DNA of 64,000 nt. Source: Pseudarthrobacter sp. NS4 (GTDB lineage: Bacteria > Actinomycetota > Actinomycetes > Actinomycetales > Micrococcaceae). How positions within the stretch are numbered: the stretch's first letter is position 1; each line of letters begins with the position of its first letter. The DNA lies in contig NZ_CP103288.1 in the NCBI RefSeq assembly GCF_024758005.1, positions 682,001 through 746,000 on the forward strand, written 5' to 3'. The position numbers were made by a program, and so were the translations under genes. The notes under the pieces were generated by a model, which was given only the letters and a program-made list of their open reading frames with translations, was not told the DNA's origin and searched no databases. Positions 16,531-25,045 of the stretch are shown in pieces.

Positions 16531-16959
16531 CTAGCCCCAGCCCAGCTCATGCAGCCGGTCGTCCGAGATGCCGAAGTGGTGCGCAATCTCGTGGACCACG
16601 GTCACTGCCACTTCGTGGATAACATCCTCCCGGGACGCGCAGATCTCGAGGATGGGCTCACGGAAGATGGTGATCCGGTCCGGCAATGATCCTGCATCCC
16701 ACCACGAGTCCCGTTCGGTGAGGGGAACGCCTTCATAGACCCCCAGCAGGACAGCGTCCGGATCTTCTCCCGGGCCCGGCACATAGTCGTCGTCGATGAA
16801 CACCGCCACGTTGTCCATGGCCCTTGCCAGTTTATCCGGGATGCTGTCCAGGGCATCGGAAACCGCGGCTTCGAATTCATCAGCGGACATCCTGAAGCCA
16901 AGCGGTTCATGCGGACCCTCGGGAACAATGGGAAGGCCGGGCGGAAGGCTGGCAGGCAT
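16531..16959 (-). CDS. Zincin-like metallopeptidase family protein
   Basis: A 142-residue soluble protein of the small actinobacterial metallopeptidase family (formerly DUF1025). The zinc motif is near the C-terminus: TVVHEIAHHFGISDDRLHEL, with HExxH and a downstream Asp and His. Acidic Asp-rich segments (FIDDDY, PGEDPDA) and the conserved ITIFREPILEI precede it. The substrate is unknown. It sits ten bases upstream of the CDF exporter, a plausible operon. Confidence 0.8.
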   Translation of the reverse strand: MPASLPPGLPIVPEGPHEPLGFRMSADEFEAAVSDALDSIPDKLARAMDNVAVFIDDDYVPGPGEDPDAVLLGVYEGVPLTERDSWWDAGSLPDRITIFREPILEICASREDVIHEVAVTVVHEIAHHFGISDDRLHELGWG

Positions 16960-16968
16960 ACCTCGACT

Positions 16969-17964
16969 CTAGCGCCGAACCTGCCCCTGCCGAACCTGCC
17001 CGGTGTGCTTCCTTCCGGCGTGGGTCCGGCGACGGGTCAGGGCCACTCCCACCAGGCAAATGAGGCCGCCCACCAAGCCCCACGCAGTTGGGATCTCACC
17101 AAGCACGAGCCACGAAATCAGGACCGTGGTCCCGGGCACCAGATAGGTGGTGGCGGCCAGCTTGCCGGCGTCAACGAGCGAGAGGGCGTAGGCCCAGGTG
17201 GTGAAGGCGATCGCCGTGGGGAAGATGCCCAGATACACCAGGCCCGCCGTAGCCCCGGGTGGGGCGGCCTGCACTTCAGACACCAATTCCCCGGCAAAAG
17301 GCAGGCAGCACAGGGCGCCAACCAGGATTCCGAACCAGGTGGCCTGGGCTGCCGGGAATTTCCGCAGGACAGGCTTCTGGATGATGACGCTGACGGCTGC
17401 AAGCACAGCTGCCAGGAGGCAAAGGGCGACGCCAGCCATATCCGCCGTAGCATTTTCCCCTGGACCGGACGGCTGCGCGGACCCCAGCGCGATCAGCGCC
17501 ACGCCGGCGAAGGCCACCATGCTTCCGATCAGCAGCCACCGGGGAAAACCCTCCTTCAGGAAGACGCCTGCCATGATGGCCACGAGGATGGGGTTGACGT
17601 TGATGAGCAAGGCGCTGGTGCCGGCATCAAGCACGTGCTCCGCCGCGTTCAGCGCCACGTTGTACCCGCCGAACCACATCACGCCGTAGGCAAGGATGGG
17701 CCACCATTCGCGGCCCTTGGGCAGGTGCCGGCTCTTGAGCAGCTGCGGCAAGACCAGCACCGACAGTACGACGGCGGCAATCGCCAGCCTGCCGAGCGTC
17801 AGTGGGCCGGGGGAGAAATGCGGTCCGATGGCCCGGATGCCCACGAAGGCCGAGGCCCAGAGCACCACGGTAACCACCATCGCTGCGACGCCCAATGCTT
17901 TGACGGCGTTGGCCTCTGCAGCAGGTGCGGGAACGGGTTTGCTGACGGGGGTGGTTGACGGCAT
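16969..17964 (-). CDS. EamA-type (DMT superfamily) transporter
   Basis: A 331-residue protein with ten hydrophobic helices in two EamA repeats. The first repeat starts at LWASAFVGIRAIGPHFSPG and the second near residue 180; GTTVLISWLVLGEIPTAW is typical of the second repeat's end. A basic tail follows. Such proteins usually export amino acids or other metabolites; the substrate is not readable. ATG 17964 is chosen because the membrane fold begins soon after; a GTG at 18015 in frame is an alternative. It lies nine bases before the metallopeptidase start, so it may lead that operon. Confidence 0.8.
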   Translation of the reverse strand: MPSTTPVSKPVPAPAAEANAVKALGVAAMVVTVVLWASAFVGIRAIGPHFSPGPLTLGRLAIAAVVLSVLVLPQLLKSRHLPKGREWWPILAYGVMWFGGYNVALNAAEHVLDAGTSALLINVNPILVAIMAGVFLKEGFPRWLLIGSMVAFAGVALIALGSAQPSGPGENATADMAGVALCLLAAVLAAVSVIIQKPVLRKFPAAQATWFGILVGALCCLPFAGELVSEVQAAPPGATAGLVYLGIFPTAIAFTTWAYALSLVDAGKLAATTYLVPGTTVLISWLVLGEIPTAWGLVGGLICLVGVALTRRRTHAGRKHTGQVRQGQVRR

Positions 17965-18084
17965 GAAGCCAATGTATCCGTGGGAAGTAGCCGCGGGCTG
18001 GCGGAAATCGGCCACGTCTGGTCAACATCCTGCCAAACTTCCGCCGCACTCTGTTCCTGGGTACCTACGGCAGTCTGGAAGCAC

Positions 18085-19128
18085 CTACGTCGCGGCTGCC
18101 CAGTCCAGCAGGCGCTCCACCGGCCAGGTGGTGATGATGCGCTCCGGCGGGACCTCGTTCAGCGCGGCGCGCTCGGCACCATACTGCAGGAAGTCGAGCT
18201 GTCCCGGCGCGTGCGCGTCGCTGTCGATCGAGAACAGGCACCCGGCTTCCAGTGCGAGCTGGATCAGGGCATCCGGCGGATCCTGCCGCTCCGGCCGGGA
18301 ATTGATCTCCACGGCCACGTTGTATTCGGCGCAGGCGGCAAACACCTCCTTGGCGTCGAATTCCGACGGGGGCCTGGTTCCCCGCGATCCCTCAACCAGG
18401 CGCCCGGTGCAGTGGCCCAGGACGTTGGTATGCCTGGCCTGGATCCCGCCAAGCATGCGGCGCGTCATGGTATTCCGGTCGGCGCGGAGTTTCGAGTGGA
18501 CGCTGGCAACCACGATGTCGAGGCGATCCAGCAGGGCGGGGTCCTGGTCCAGCTCGCCCGATTCCAGGATGTCCACCTCGATGCCGGTCAACAGCCGCAC
18601 CCTCCTGTCCACCTCTCCGCCAGCGCTGGACTGCCCATCGGCGTTGATGGCCGCCACCACGTCCAGCTGCTTAGTGAGGCGATCAGCAGACAACCCGTTC
18701 GCGATGGTGAGGTTCGGTGAATGGTCGGTGAGTGCAAGGTACTCCCGCCCCAGCACTCCGGCGGCTGCCACCATGAGCTCGATGGGGGAGCCGCCGTCGG
18801 ACCAGTCGCTGTGGCTGTGCAGGTCACCGCGCAGTTCGTTTCGGATGGCGGCGCCGGCGGTTGCCAGCGGCTTGGCACCCTTTTCCCGAAGGTCCGCCAG
18901 GTAGTCGGGGACCTCGCCGCCCACTGCCTGCTGGATGACCTGGTGGGTCCGGTCTCCAATACCTTTCATTGATTTCAGCCGGCCGGTCCGGGCTCGCGCA
19001 GCTACTTCCTCCGGCGTCAGCGGGCTGATGGCCGCGGCAGCCTTTCGGAAGGCCTGGACCTTGAACGTGGCGGCGCGTCCGCGCTCCAGCCAGAAGGCAA
19101 TCTCATTGAGTGCTGCAACGGCATCCAT
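18085..19128 (-). CDS. PHP domain protein with PolX-like N-terminus
   Basis: A 347-residue protein. Residues 1-90 form a helix-hairpin-helix-rich region as in the start of DNA polymerase X (FKVQAFRKAAAAI, MKGIGDRTHQVI). Residues 98-345 form a PHP phosphoesterase domain with metal ligands in DLHSHSDWSDG, LALTDHS, VDILESG and FSIDSDAHAPGQLDF. The polymerase palm domain of PolX is absent. The likely role is a phosphoesterase or nuclease in DNA repair, or histidinol-phosphatase-like activity. It is a single gene, divergent from the tRNA cluster. Confidence 0.8.
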   Translation of the reverse strand: MDAVAALNEIAFWLERGRAATFKVQAFRKAAAAISPLTPEEVAARARTGRLKSMKGIGDRTHQVIQQAVGGEVPDYLADLREKGAKPLATAGAAIRNELRGDLHSHSDWSDGGSPIELMVAAAGVLGREYLALTDHSPNLTIANGLSADRLTKQLDVVAAINADGQSSAGGEVDRRVRLLTGIEVDILESGELDQDPALLDRLDIVVASVHSKLRADRNTMTRRMLGGIQARHTNVLGHCTGRLVEGSRGTRPPSEFDAKEVFAACAEYNVAVEINSRPERQDPPDALIQLALEAGCLFSIDSDAHAPGQLDFLQYGAERAALNEVPPERIITTWPVERLLDWAAAT

Positions 19129-19180
19129 CAGTCCATCTTCACCTGTCCTCCCTGTTCAGGCACGGTGTTTTTAGCCGATT

Positions 19181-19209
19181 TTGGATAATCCCCGACTAGG
19201 CCCTATAGT
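19181..19209 (+). promoter_or_regulatory. Promoter of the tRNA-Glu/Asp/Phe cluster
   Basis: TTGGAT (19181-19186) and TATAGT (19204-19209) are separated by exactly 17 bases and lie about 85 bases upstream of tRNA-Glu. They fit a housekeeping sigma-70-type promoter. Confidence 0.6.
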
Positions 19210-19293
19210 TTTAGAGTCCAGTTCGGAGCAACGCAAAGGACAAAGACGGAAAGCCTCGCTTTACGCCTTTTATTTTGTTCCGAACGGGTTCTG

Positions 19294-19366
19294 GCCCCCA
19301 TCGTCTAGCGGCCTAGGACACCGCCCTTTCACGGCGGCGGCACGGGTTCGAATCCCGTTGGGGGTA
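19294..19366 (+). tRNA. tRNA-Glu (TTC)
   Basis: A 73-base cloverleaf. Acceptor GCCCCCA pairs with TGGGGGT, the anticodon loop is CTTTCAC with anticodon TTC, and the T arm is GGGTTCGAATCCC. CCA is not encoded. It is the first of three clustered tRNAs. Confidence 0.95.
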
Positions 19367-19457
19367 CGCAAGGAACTGGTCAGGCAGGCAAAAAATGTCT
19401 GGTAGGCTGGAAGCCTTGAAAAAAGCGGTAGAGATACTGTGGAAGCAAGAAACGCAA

Positions 19458-19531
19458 GGCCCTGTAGCGCAGTTGGTTAGCGCGCCGCCCTGTCACGGCG
19501 GAGGTCGCGGGTTCAAGTCCCGTCAGGGTCG
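19458..19531 (+). tRNA. tRNA-Asp (GTC)
   Basis: A 74-base cloverleaf. Acceptor GGCCCTG pairs with CAGGGTC, the anticodon loop is CTGTCAC with anticodon GTC, and the T loop is GGTTCAAGTCC. CCA is not encoded. Confidence 0.95.
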
Positions 19532-19579
19532 CTCTGATTGTCGGAAGCAATTCCGGCTCTCATGGTGACTAGTCACCTA

Positions 19580-19655
19580 GGCTCTGTAGCTCAGTTGGTA
19601 GAGCGTTCGACTGAAAATCGAAAGGTCACCGGATCGACGCCGGTCGGAGCCACCA
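19580..19655 (+). tRNA. tRNA-Phe (GAA)
   Basis: A 76-base cloverleaf. Acceptor GGCTCTG pairs with CGGAGCC, and the anticodon loop CTGAAAA carries anticodon GAA. The 3' CCA is encoded, unlike the other two. A strong terminator follows at once. Confidence 0.95.
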
Positions 19656-19661
19656 CTGGGA

Positions 19662-19692
19662 AGCATCAGTTCTTCGGAACTGGTGCTTTTCT
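19662..19692 (+). terminator. Intrinsic terminator after tRNA-Phe
   Basis: An 11-bp stem (AGCATCAGTTC with GAACTGGTGCT, one G-T pair) with a TTCG tetraloop, followed by TTTTCTT. It ends the tRNA transcript. A near-copy lies after the BCCT gene. Confidence 0.9.
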
Positions 19693-19912
19693 TGTTTGGC
19701 GGGCCTAAAATAGGCTGCCAACCGTTGTGCACGTATCAATCCAGCATCGTTGACGCCGAATCGGGCGTTTTCCGCCACTGCATCCGAGCCTGTTCCGTAA
19801 ACTTGCAGGCTGCGAAGCCAGCCCATGAGACAACATAGAACAGACGAACGTACAAGAGACGAACTAGACAGAGCAGTCTGAGCGTTATACAGCGCATAAG
19901 GAGAAACTGGGA

Positions 19913-21790
19913 ATGTCCGCCACATCAGGCACCAGGACCATTAGCCAACCCGAAGGGAAAGCACCGCCGCCCCCTGCAAAGGGAAAGGAGAAGGTGGCCA
20001 GAGCCCACAGCCACGAAGTAGCCAAGTGGGTCTTCTGGCCCGCGGCCAGCATCATCATCGTTTTTGTCCTCTTCGCCACGATTTTCCCGGCCGCCGCCAC
20101 CGACCTCTTCGGCACCATCCAGGGCAATGTCATCAACTGGTTTGGCTGGTATTACGTTGCCGCCGTTGCGCTCTTCGTGGTGTTTTCCCTCTGGATCGGA
20201 CTCAGCCGCTACGGCGACATCAAGCTGGGCAGGGATGAAGATGAGCCGGAGTTCTCCGTTATGTCCTGGTTCGCCCTCCTGTTCGCTGCCGGGATGGGAA
20301 TAGGCCTCGTCTTCTTCGGTGTTGCCGAGCCGCTGAACCACTTTGCCTCACCCCGGCCAGGTGTTGAAGGGTCGCCGTTGGTGCTCGCTCAACAGGCAAT
20401 GACGCAAACCTACGTTCACTGGGGCCTGCACGCCTGGGCCATCTATGTGGTGGTGGGCGTGTCGATCGCGTATGCGGTGCACCGCAGGCACCGCCCCATC
20501 TCCATCCGGTGGACCCTGGAGCCGCTGCTGGGCCACCGGCGCGTTGCCGGCGGGTGGGGCAACCTGATTGACGTCGTCGCACTGGTCGGCACGCTGTTCG
20601 GCGTTGCCGCATCACTTGGCCTCGGGGTCCTGCAGATCTCGGCGGGCCTTGAGCAGGCCAACATCGTCCAGGCCACCACCATGACGCAGATCGGGTTGAT
20701 CCTCTGCATCATCACCTTGACCATCATTTCCGTTGTGTCGGGGGTGGCCAAAGGCATGAAGTGGCTGTCCAACACCAATCTGGTCCTGGCCGCCCTGTTG
20801 ATGCTGGTAGTGCTGTTTACCGGACCCACGCTGTTCCTGCTGCGTGAGTTTGTGCAGTCAATCGGGCACTACTTCCAGAATGTTGTAGGCCTTACGTTCA
20901 ACACCCTGGCTTTTTCCGGCGCTGAAGGTGAGGCCTGGCAGGCCGCTTGGACCACCTTCTACTGGGGCTGGTGGATCTCCTGGGCGCCGTTCGTCGGTAT
21001 CTTTATTGCCCGCATTTCCAAGGGCCGCACGGTCCGGCAGTTCGTAGCCGGCGTCCTCCTGGTGCCCACTGCCATGGGCTTCCTGTGGTTTTCTGTCCTG
21101 GGTGGCGCCGCAATCTACCGCGAACTCTTCGGAGTCGGCGGGTTGATCGGTGACGACGGCAGCGTGGATACGGAAGGTGCCCTGTTCAATCTGCTGGGCA
21201 GCCTGCCGGGCGGGGTTTTCCTCACGGTGGGTGCCATCCTCCTGATCGCCATCTTCTTCATCACGTCGGCAGACTCAGGCTCCCTGGTCATGGGCATGAT
21301 CTCCACGGGCGGCGACGTGGAGCCGAGGAACTGGCTGCGCGTCTTCTGGGCCCTTTCTGCGGCGGCTGTCGCGATCGCCCTGCTTCTTGCCAATGGGCTT
21401 CAGGCGATTCAGACTGCCGCAATCCTGACAGCCGTGCCGTTCAGCGTGGTGATCATCCTGATGTGCGTCGCAACGGCCAGGGTCTTCCACCTGGAACACG
21501 AAGCACTCATGCGTGCACAACGTAAGTTGGCCCGCGAGCAGATGACCGCCCACGTGACCGAGCAGGTCCAGGACAGTATGCAGGACTCCGTCCAGGAGCA
21601 CTACCAGGAGCATGTTGCCGAGCAGATCCACGAATCGGTGCAGGAACACTACCAGGAGCATCTGGCGGACCAGGTCACTGAGGTGGTGGAAGCTCAACTG
21701 AGCGAACGGCTCGCATCTGCAGAGCACGCTGCAGAGGCTTCCGGCACTCCAGCCGGCCATGGCGTCCCCGGTCAGGAAAAACCCAAGTAG
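19913..21790 (+). CDS. BCCT family betaine/carnitine/choline transporter
   Basis: A 625-residue Na+- or H+-coupled symporter for compatible solutes such as glycine betaine. It has 12 membrane segments with family motifs MGIGLVFFGVAEPLNHFASP near residue 128 and FYWGWWISWAPFVGIFIARI near residue 347. The usual FWGVAEP Trp is Phe here. The C-terminal cytoplasmic tail from about residue 535 is long, acidic and helical, and contains two 16-residue repeats starting SVQEHYQEH. Such tails sense osmotic stress in BetP-type carriers. AAGGAG lies about ten bases upstream of the ATG. It is monocistronic, with terminators on both sides. Confidence 0.92.
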   Translation: MSATSGTRTISQPEGKAPPPPAKGKEKVARAHSHEVAKWVFWPAASIIIVFVLFATIFPAAATDLFGTIQGNVINWFGWYYVAAVALFVVFSLWIGLSRYGDIKLGRDEDEPEFSVMSWFALLFAAGMGIGLVFFGVAEPLNHFASPRPGVEGSPLVLAQQAMTQTYVHWGLHAWAIYVVVGVSIAYAVHRRHRPISIRWTLEPLLGHRRVAGGWGNLIDVVALVGTLFGVAASLGLGVLQISAGLEQANIVQATTMTQIGLILCIITLTIISVVSGVAKGMKWLSNTNLVLAALLMLVVLFTGPTLFLLREFVQSIGHYFQNVVGLTFNTLAFSGAEGEAWQAAWTTFYWGWWISWAPFVGIFIARISKGRTVRQFVAGVLLVPTAMGFLWFSVLGGAAIYRELFGVGGLIGDDGSVDTEGALFNLLGSLPGGVFLTVGAILLIAIFFITSADSGSLVMGMISTGGDVEPRNWLRVFWALSAAAVAIALLLANGLQAIQTAAILTAVPFSVVIILMCVATARVFHLEHEALMRAQRKLAREQMTAHVTEQVQDSMQDSVQEHYQEHVAEQIHESVQEHYQEHLADQVTEVVEAQLSERLASAEHAAEASGTPAGHGVPGQEKPK

Positions 21791-21858
21791 GCAGCACAGT
21801 CAAATGCAGGCATGACAAGGTGCCGTGAGCGCGGCCCCTCCACTGCGGCCCGCATGGG

Positions 21859-21891
21859 AAGCACCGGTTCTTCGGAACCGGTGCTTCTTTT
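21859..21891 (+). terminator. Intrinsic terminator of the BCCT gene
   Basis: A perfect 12-bp stem AAGCACCGGTTC with GAACCGGTGCTT around a TTCG loop, followed by CTTTTGTTT. It is almost identical to the tRNA-Phe terminator at the other end of the BCCT gene. Confidence 0.9.
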
Positions 21892-22011
21892 GTTTCCGCT
21901 GGTTGCCGTGCGGATCCTCCAGCGGAATGGAGTGGGCTTTCACCTAAACCAGGTCCCGCATGAAACATTTGACCTTGCAAAACCGTTATGGCACGCGCGC
22001 GGCTTGTAATG

Positions 22012-22025
22012 CGTAAGCGCTTGCA
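22012..22025. promoter_or_regulatory. LacI-family operator upstream of levansucrase
   Basis: CGTAAGCGCTTGCA matches the LacI/CcpA-type palindrome TGTAAGCGCTTACA at 12 of 14 positions. It shares GTAARCGCTTGCATA with the operator at 26544 before the sugar ABC transporter. Confidence 0.65.
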
Positions 22026-22279
22026 TAGATTCGTGGACGAGAGATGTTGAGCCTGAAACACGGTTTGGAATGGCGTTTCGCAGCCCTCTAGCGTGGACAA
22101 CGGGCCCGGGTGTCTCCAGAGATCACCCGGGCCCGCACCGGGGCCCTCCCAGGTCCCGCCCCCGATACAACGGCGTCCTCGATGACGCCTGCAGAGTTAT
22201 CGGGGTTAGCCGGAGTGTGGGGAACCCGGGCATCCGCCCGTCTTCCACGAACAGTTTCACCTCCGCGAGAAGAGCAAAA

Positions 22280-23875
22280 ATGCACAAGCACCCCCAATCA
22301 CCCCGAATGTTGCGGTGGCGCCCAGCCGCCGCAGCGCTGGCGGCGGCCGTTGCGGCTTCGGCCTTTCTGGCCGTACCGTCGGCCCAGGCCAATGAGCCTG
22401 CGGATCCGCCGGCCGTCGAGCAGATGCCGGCGCCCACCCCTGGGTTCCCCCTTCCCACGGAACACACGCAGCAGGCGCATGACCCGGCGTCGGACTTCAC
22501 CTCGAAGTGGACCCGCGCGGATGCCAGGCAGATCATGGCACAGAGCGATTCCACCGTGGCGCCCGGTGAGAACTCCATGAGCCCGGACGTCACCATGCCG
22601 GAAATCCCCGAGGATTTCCCCACCATGAACGAGGACGTCTGGGTTTGGGACACCTGGTCCCTCACCGACGAAAACGCGAACCAGATCAGCTACAAGGGGT
22701 GGGACGTGGTCTTCTCCCTGGTCGCCGACCGGCACGCCGGCTACGGCTTCGACCAGCGGCACTGGAACGCCCGCATCGGCTACTTCTTCCGCAAGACCAA
22801 CGCGGATCCGGCCAAGGACAAGTGGAACTACGGCGGACACGTCTTCGCAGACGGCGCTTCCATCGGCAACACCGAATGGTCCGGCTCTACCCGCCTCATG
22901 CAGGGGAACCAGGTCAACGTGTTCTACACGGCCACCACTTTCTACGACGTGGCCGAGCGGAACGCGGGCGGCGGCGGGATCGCCCCGGACGCGTCCATCG
23001 CCAAGGCCCTGGGCAAGATCCACGCAGACAAGAATGGCGTCACCTTCGATGGGTTCCAGCACACGAATCTGCTTGAGCCTGACGGGGAGATGTACCAGAC
23101 CAAGGAACAGAACCCGGGCTTCGCCTTCCGCGACCCCTACACGTTCGCCGACCCTGCCCACCCCGGAAAGACCTTCATGGTGTTCGAGGGCAACACCGGC
23201 GGAACCCGCGGCGAGTACGAGTGCAAGCCCGAGGATCTCGGATACCGCCCCGGCGATGCCAATGCCGAGTCCGTTGACGAGGTCAACAGCAGCGGCGCCT
23301 ACTACCAGACCGCAAACGTTGGCCTGGCCGTGGCGGACAACAAGGACCTCACCAAGTGGTCGTTCCTGCCGCCCATCCTTTCCGCGAACTGCGTGAACGA
23401 CCAGACAGAGCGTCCGCAGATCTTCATCCAGAATGAAGGCGGCAAGAACAAGTACTACCTGTTCACCATCAGCCACCAGTTCACCTACGCTGCCGGCATG
23501 CGTGGCCCCGACGGCGTCTACGGCTTCGTGGGCGATGGTGTCCGTTCCGATTACCAGCCCATGAACAACAGCGGCCTGGCACTCGGCTCACCGACCGACC
23601 TGAACCTGCCCTCGGAATCGCCGGAGGCACCGACCCCCAACCAGAACGGCCGGCAGTTCCAGGCCTACTCGCACTACGTGCAGCCCGGCGGGCTGGTGCA
23701 GTCCTTCATCGACAACGTCAACGGCGTTCGCGGTGGCTCGCTCTCGCCAACGGTGAAGATCAACTTCCGTAACGGCGTTTCCCAGGTGGACCGCAGCTTC
23801 GGCCAGAACGGCCTGGGTCCGTTCGGCTACCTGCCCACCAACGTCCGCGTCGGCGGCGAAGGCCACTACAAATAA
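22280..23875 (+). CDS. Secreted levansucrase (GH68)
   Basis: A 531-residue secreted fructosyltransferase that makes levan, or hydrolyses sucrose, outside the cell. The signal peptide ends at AQA (residues 35-37). The GH68 five-bladed propeller carries all three catalytic acids: nucleophile Asp124 in VWDTW, the transition-state stabiliser Asp285 in FRDPYTF, and general acid/base Glu377 in DQTERPQIF. EGNTGGTRGEYEC is also GH68-typical. Length fits Gram-positive GH68 enzymes. ATG 22280 is chosen because it directly precedes the signal peptide; its ribosome site (GAGAAGAG) is weak. An operator about 255 bases upstream points to LacI-type control. Confidence 0.93.
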   Translation: MHKHPQSPRMLRWRPAAAALAAAVAASAFLAVPSAQANEPADPPAVEQMPAPTPGFPLPTEHTQQAHDPASDFTSKWTRADARQIMAQSDSTVAPGENSMSPDVTMPEIPEDFPTMNEDVWVWDTWSLTDENANQISYKGWDVVFSLVADRHAGYGFDQRHWNARIGYFFRKTNADPAKDKWNYGGHVFADGASIGNTEWSGSTRLMQGNQVNVFYTATTFYDVAERNAGGGGIAPDASIAKALGKIHADKNGVTFDGFQHTNLLEPDGEMYQTKEQNPGFAFRDPYTFADPAHPGKTFMVFEGNTGGTRGEYECKPEDLGYRPGDANAESVDEVNSSGAYYQTANVGLAVADNKDLTKWSFLPPILSANCVNDQTERPQIFIQNEGGKNKYYLFTISHQFTYAAGMRGPDGVYGFVGDGVRSDYQPMNNSGLALGSPTDLNLPSESPEAPTPNQNGRQFQAYSHYVQPGGLVQSFIDNVNGVRGGSLSPTVKINFRNGVSQVDRSFGQNGLGPFGYLPTNVRVGGEGHYK

Positions 23876-23921
23876 ACTGTGGCACCAGCCGTACCACCGC
23901 TGCCGAACCGGCGGCACAAAC

Positions 23922-23960
23922 CAGGCGGGGACGTCCTTCGTGGCGTCCCCGCCTGTGTTT
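23922..23960 (+). terminator. Intrinsic terminator after levansucrase
   Basis: A perfect 12-bp stem CAGGCGGGGACG with CGTCCCCGCCTG, a ten-base loop, then TGTTT. It separates levansucrase from the Asp23 operon. Confidence 0.8.
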
Positions 23961-24018
23961 AACAGCACATCACTGCAGGCTAGGGATAGGGTTGGAACAA
24001 CAGAAGGGGGAGTGCCTG

Positions 24019-24480
24019 ATGGAATACCAGAACCCACAACCCGACCGGGGCATCCACAGTGCCGCCGCGCCGGTTCCCGTCGCTGGTCCAGGCCAGGGCC
24101 GCACAGTGATTTCGGAAACCGCGGTGGCAAAGGTGGCAGGGATCGCCGCCCGTTCCGTGCCCGGCGTCTACTCCCTGGGCTCGGGTCCGTCCCGCGCGCT
24201 GGGGGCCATCCGCGACGCCGTGGGCGGCGCAGACCATGCGGCCGGGGTCCATGCCGAGGTAGGCGAAACCCAGGTGGCCGTGGACATCACCCTCGTGGCG
24301 AGCTATGGCACGCCCCTGCACGCCCTCGCCAACCAGGTGCGCGCCGCCGTGTACCGGGCCGTCCAGGAACTGGTGGGACTGCAGGTTATCGAGGTAAACG
24401 TCGAAGTTACCGATGTCTACGTTCCCCCTCCCGTGAAACCAACTGCCCCGGGTGCCGCTGAAAGGGAGGCGCTGCTGTGA
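24019..24480 (+). CDS. Asp23/Gls24 family envelope stress protein
   Basis: A 153-residue soluble protein of the alkaline shock (Asp23) family. It has the core pattern GRTVISETAVAKVAGIAARSVPGVYSLG (residues about 33-60) followed by VAVDITLVASYGTPLHALANQV and VIEVNVEVTDVYV. Asp23 proteins coat the inner face of the membrane by binding AmaP. The start at 24019 follows AAGGGGGA. It is the first of five genes joined by four-base overlaps. Confidence 0.88.
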   Translation: MEYQNPQPDRGIHSAAAPVPVAGPGQGRTVISETAVAKVAGIAARSVPGVYSLGSGPSRALGAIRDAVGGADHAAGVHAEVGETQVAVDITLVASYGTPLHALANQVRAAVYRAVQELVGLQVIEVNVEVTDVYVPPPVKPTAPGAAEREALL

Positions 24481-24668
24481 ATCTCACTGTGGCAGGCATC
24501 GCCATGGGTGCCTTTGTCGCTTTCATGTCCCTCCAGTTTGGTCTGTGGGGATTCCTGGTTTCCCTGCTCTTCATGGCCATTGGGGCACTCCTGGGCCGCG
24601 CCGCCGAAGGAAAGCTGGACCTGCGCGGCGTCCTCGACGCCATCATCGGCCGGCGTTCATCCTCATGA
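24477..24668 (+). CDS. Small membrane protein (DUF2273-like)
   Basis: A 63-residue protein with two close hydrophobic helices (residues about 3-40) and a basic tail with KLDLRGVLDAIIGRR. Such small proteins regularly accompany Asp23 genes. GTG start and preceding stop overlap as GTGA, and its own stop overlaps the next start as ATGA. It is probably a membrane partner of the Asp23 assembly. Confidence 0.75.
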   Translation: MNLTVAGIAMGAFVAFMSLQFGLWGFLVSLLFMAIGALLGRAAEGKLDLRGVLDAIIGRRSSS

Positions 24669-25045
24669 GCACGCCGGTGCCGACGGTGCGGGGGCAGGCG
24701 CTAAACGGCCACAACCGGATCAGCACCCAGGCACTGACAAGCCTTGCCAAGGCGGCGGCGGCAAACGCGCTGGGAGTTGAGGCCCAGGATGTCCGGGCGG
24801 ACTGGGCGGACGACGACGGCCTGTTGGCATTGTTCCTCGTCACGCCTATCAGCATCCCGCCTTTGAAGGCCGTGGCCCTGGATCCTGGGCAGGTGGAGCG
24901 TACCGGCGGCTCCATCTGGGACCGTACCGTCAAGGCCAAGGCCCGCATCCTGGAAACTGTCACGGAGCTCAGCGGCGCCCGCTTGAGCCGGGTGGATATC
25001 AGGATCAGCGGCGCCACCGTCAGTGAAGGAGGCCGCGTCCAGTGA
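24665..25045 (+). CDS. Second Asp23-operon protein, Asp23-like
   Basis: A 126-residue soluble protein. RISTQALTSLAKAAAANALG near residue 15 resembles the Asp23 start, and LSRVDIRISGATV near the end resembles its last strand; the middle diverges, with an ISIPPLKAVALDPGQVERTG insert. It may be a divergent Asp23 paralogue. It overlaps both neighbours by four bases, which implies fixed stoichiometry with them. Confidence 0.65.
   Translation: MSTPVPTVRGQALNGHNRISTQALTSLAKAAAANALGVEAQDVRADWADDDGLLALFLVTPISIPPLKAVALDPGQVERTGGSIWDRTVKAKARILETVTELSGARLSRVDIRISGATVSEGGRVQ

Larger units (their letters stand above)
21791..22279. other. 489-base intergenic region with terminator, operator and structured leader
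   Basis: After the BCCT terminator (21859-21891) comes an AT-richer stretch with the LacI-type operator at 22012-22025. About 255 bases of untranslated leader to levansucrase follow. The leader contains a perfect 12-bp stem (22101-22112 with 22124-22135) and a 6-bp hairpin GGCGTC/GACGCC near 22172-22189. The frame is open back to an ATG at 22070, but that extension has no protein-like composition and no ribosome site. Confidence 0.5.

Noticed and set aside
19600..21900. Integrated mobile element at the tRNA cluster
   Set aside because: No integrase, attachment-site repeat of tRNA 3' ends or foreign composition was found; only the terminator-like hairpins repeat.
22070..22279. N-terminal extension of levansucrase from ATG 22070
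   Set aside because: The extra 70 residues lack a ribosome site and would bury the signal peptide; the ATG at 22280 starts the signal directly.
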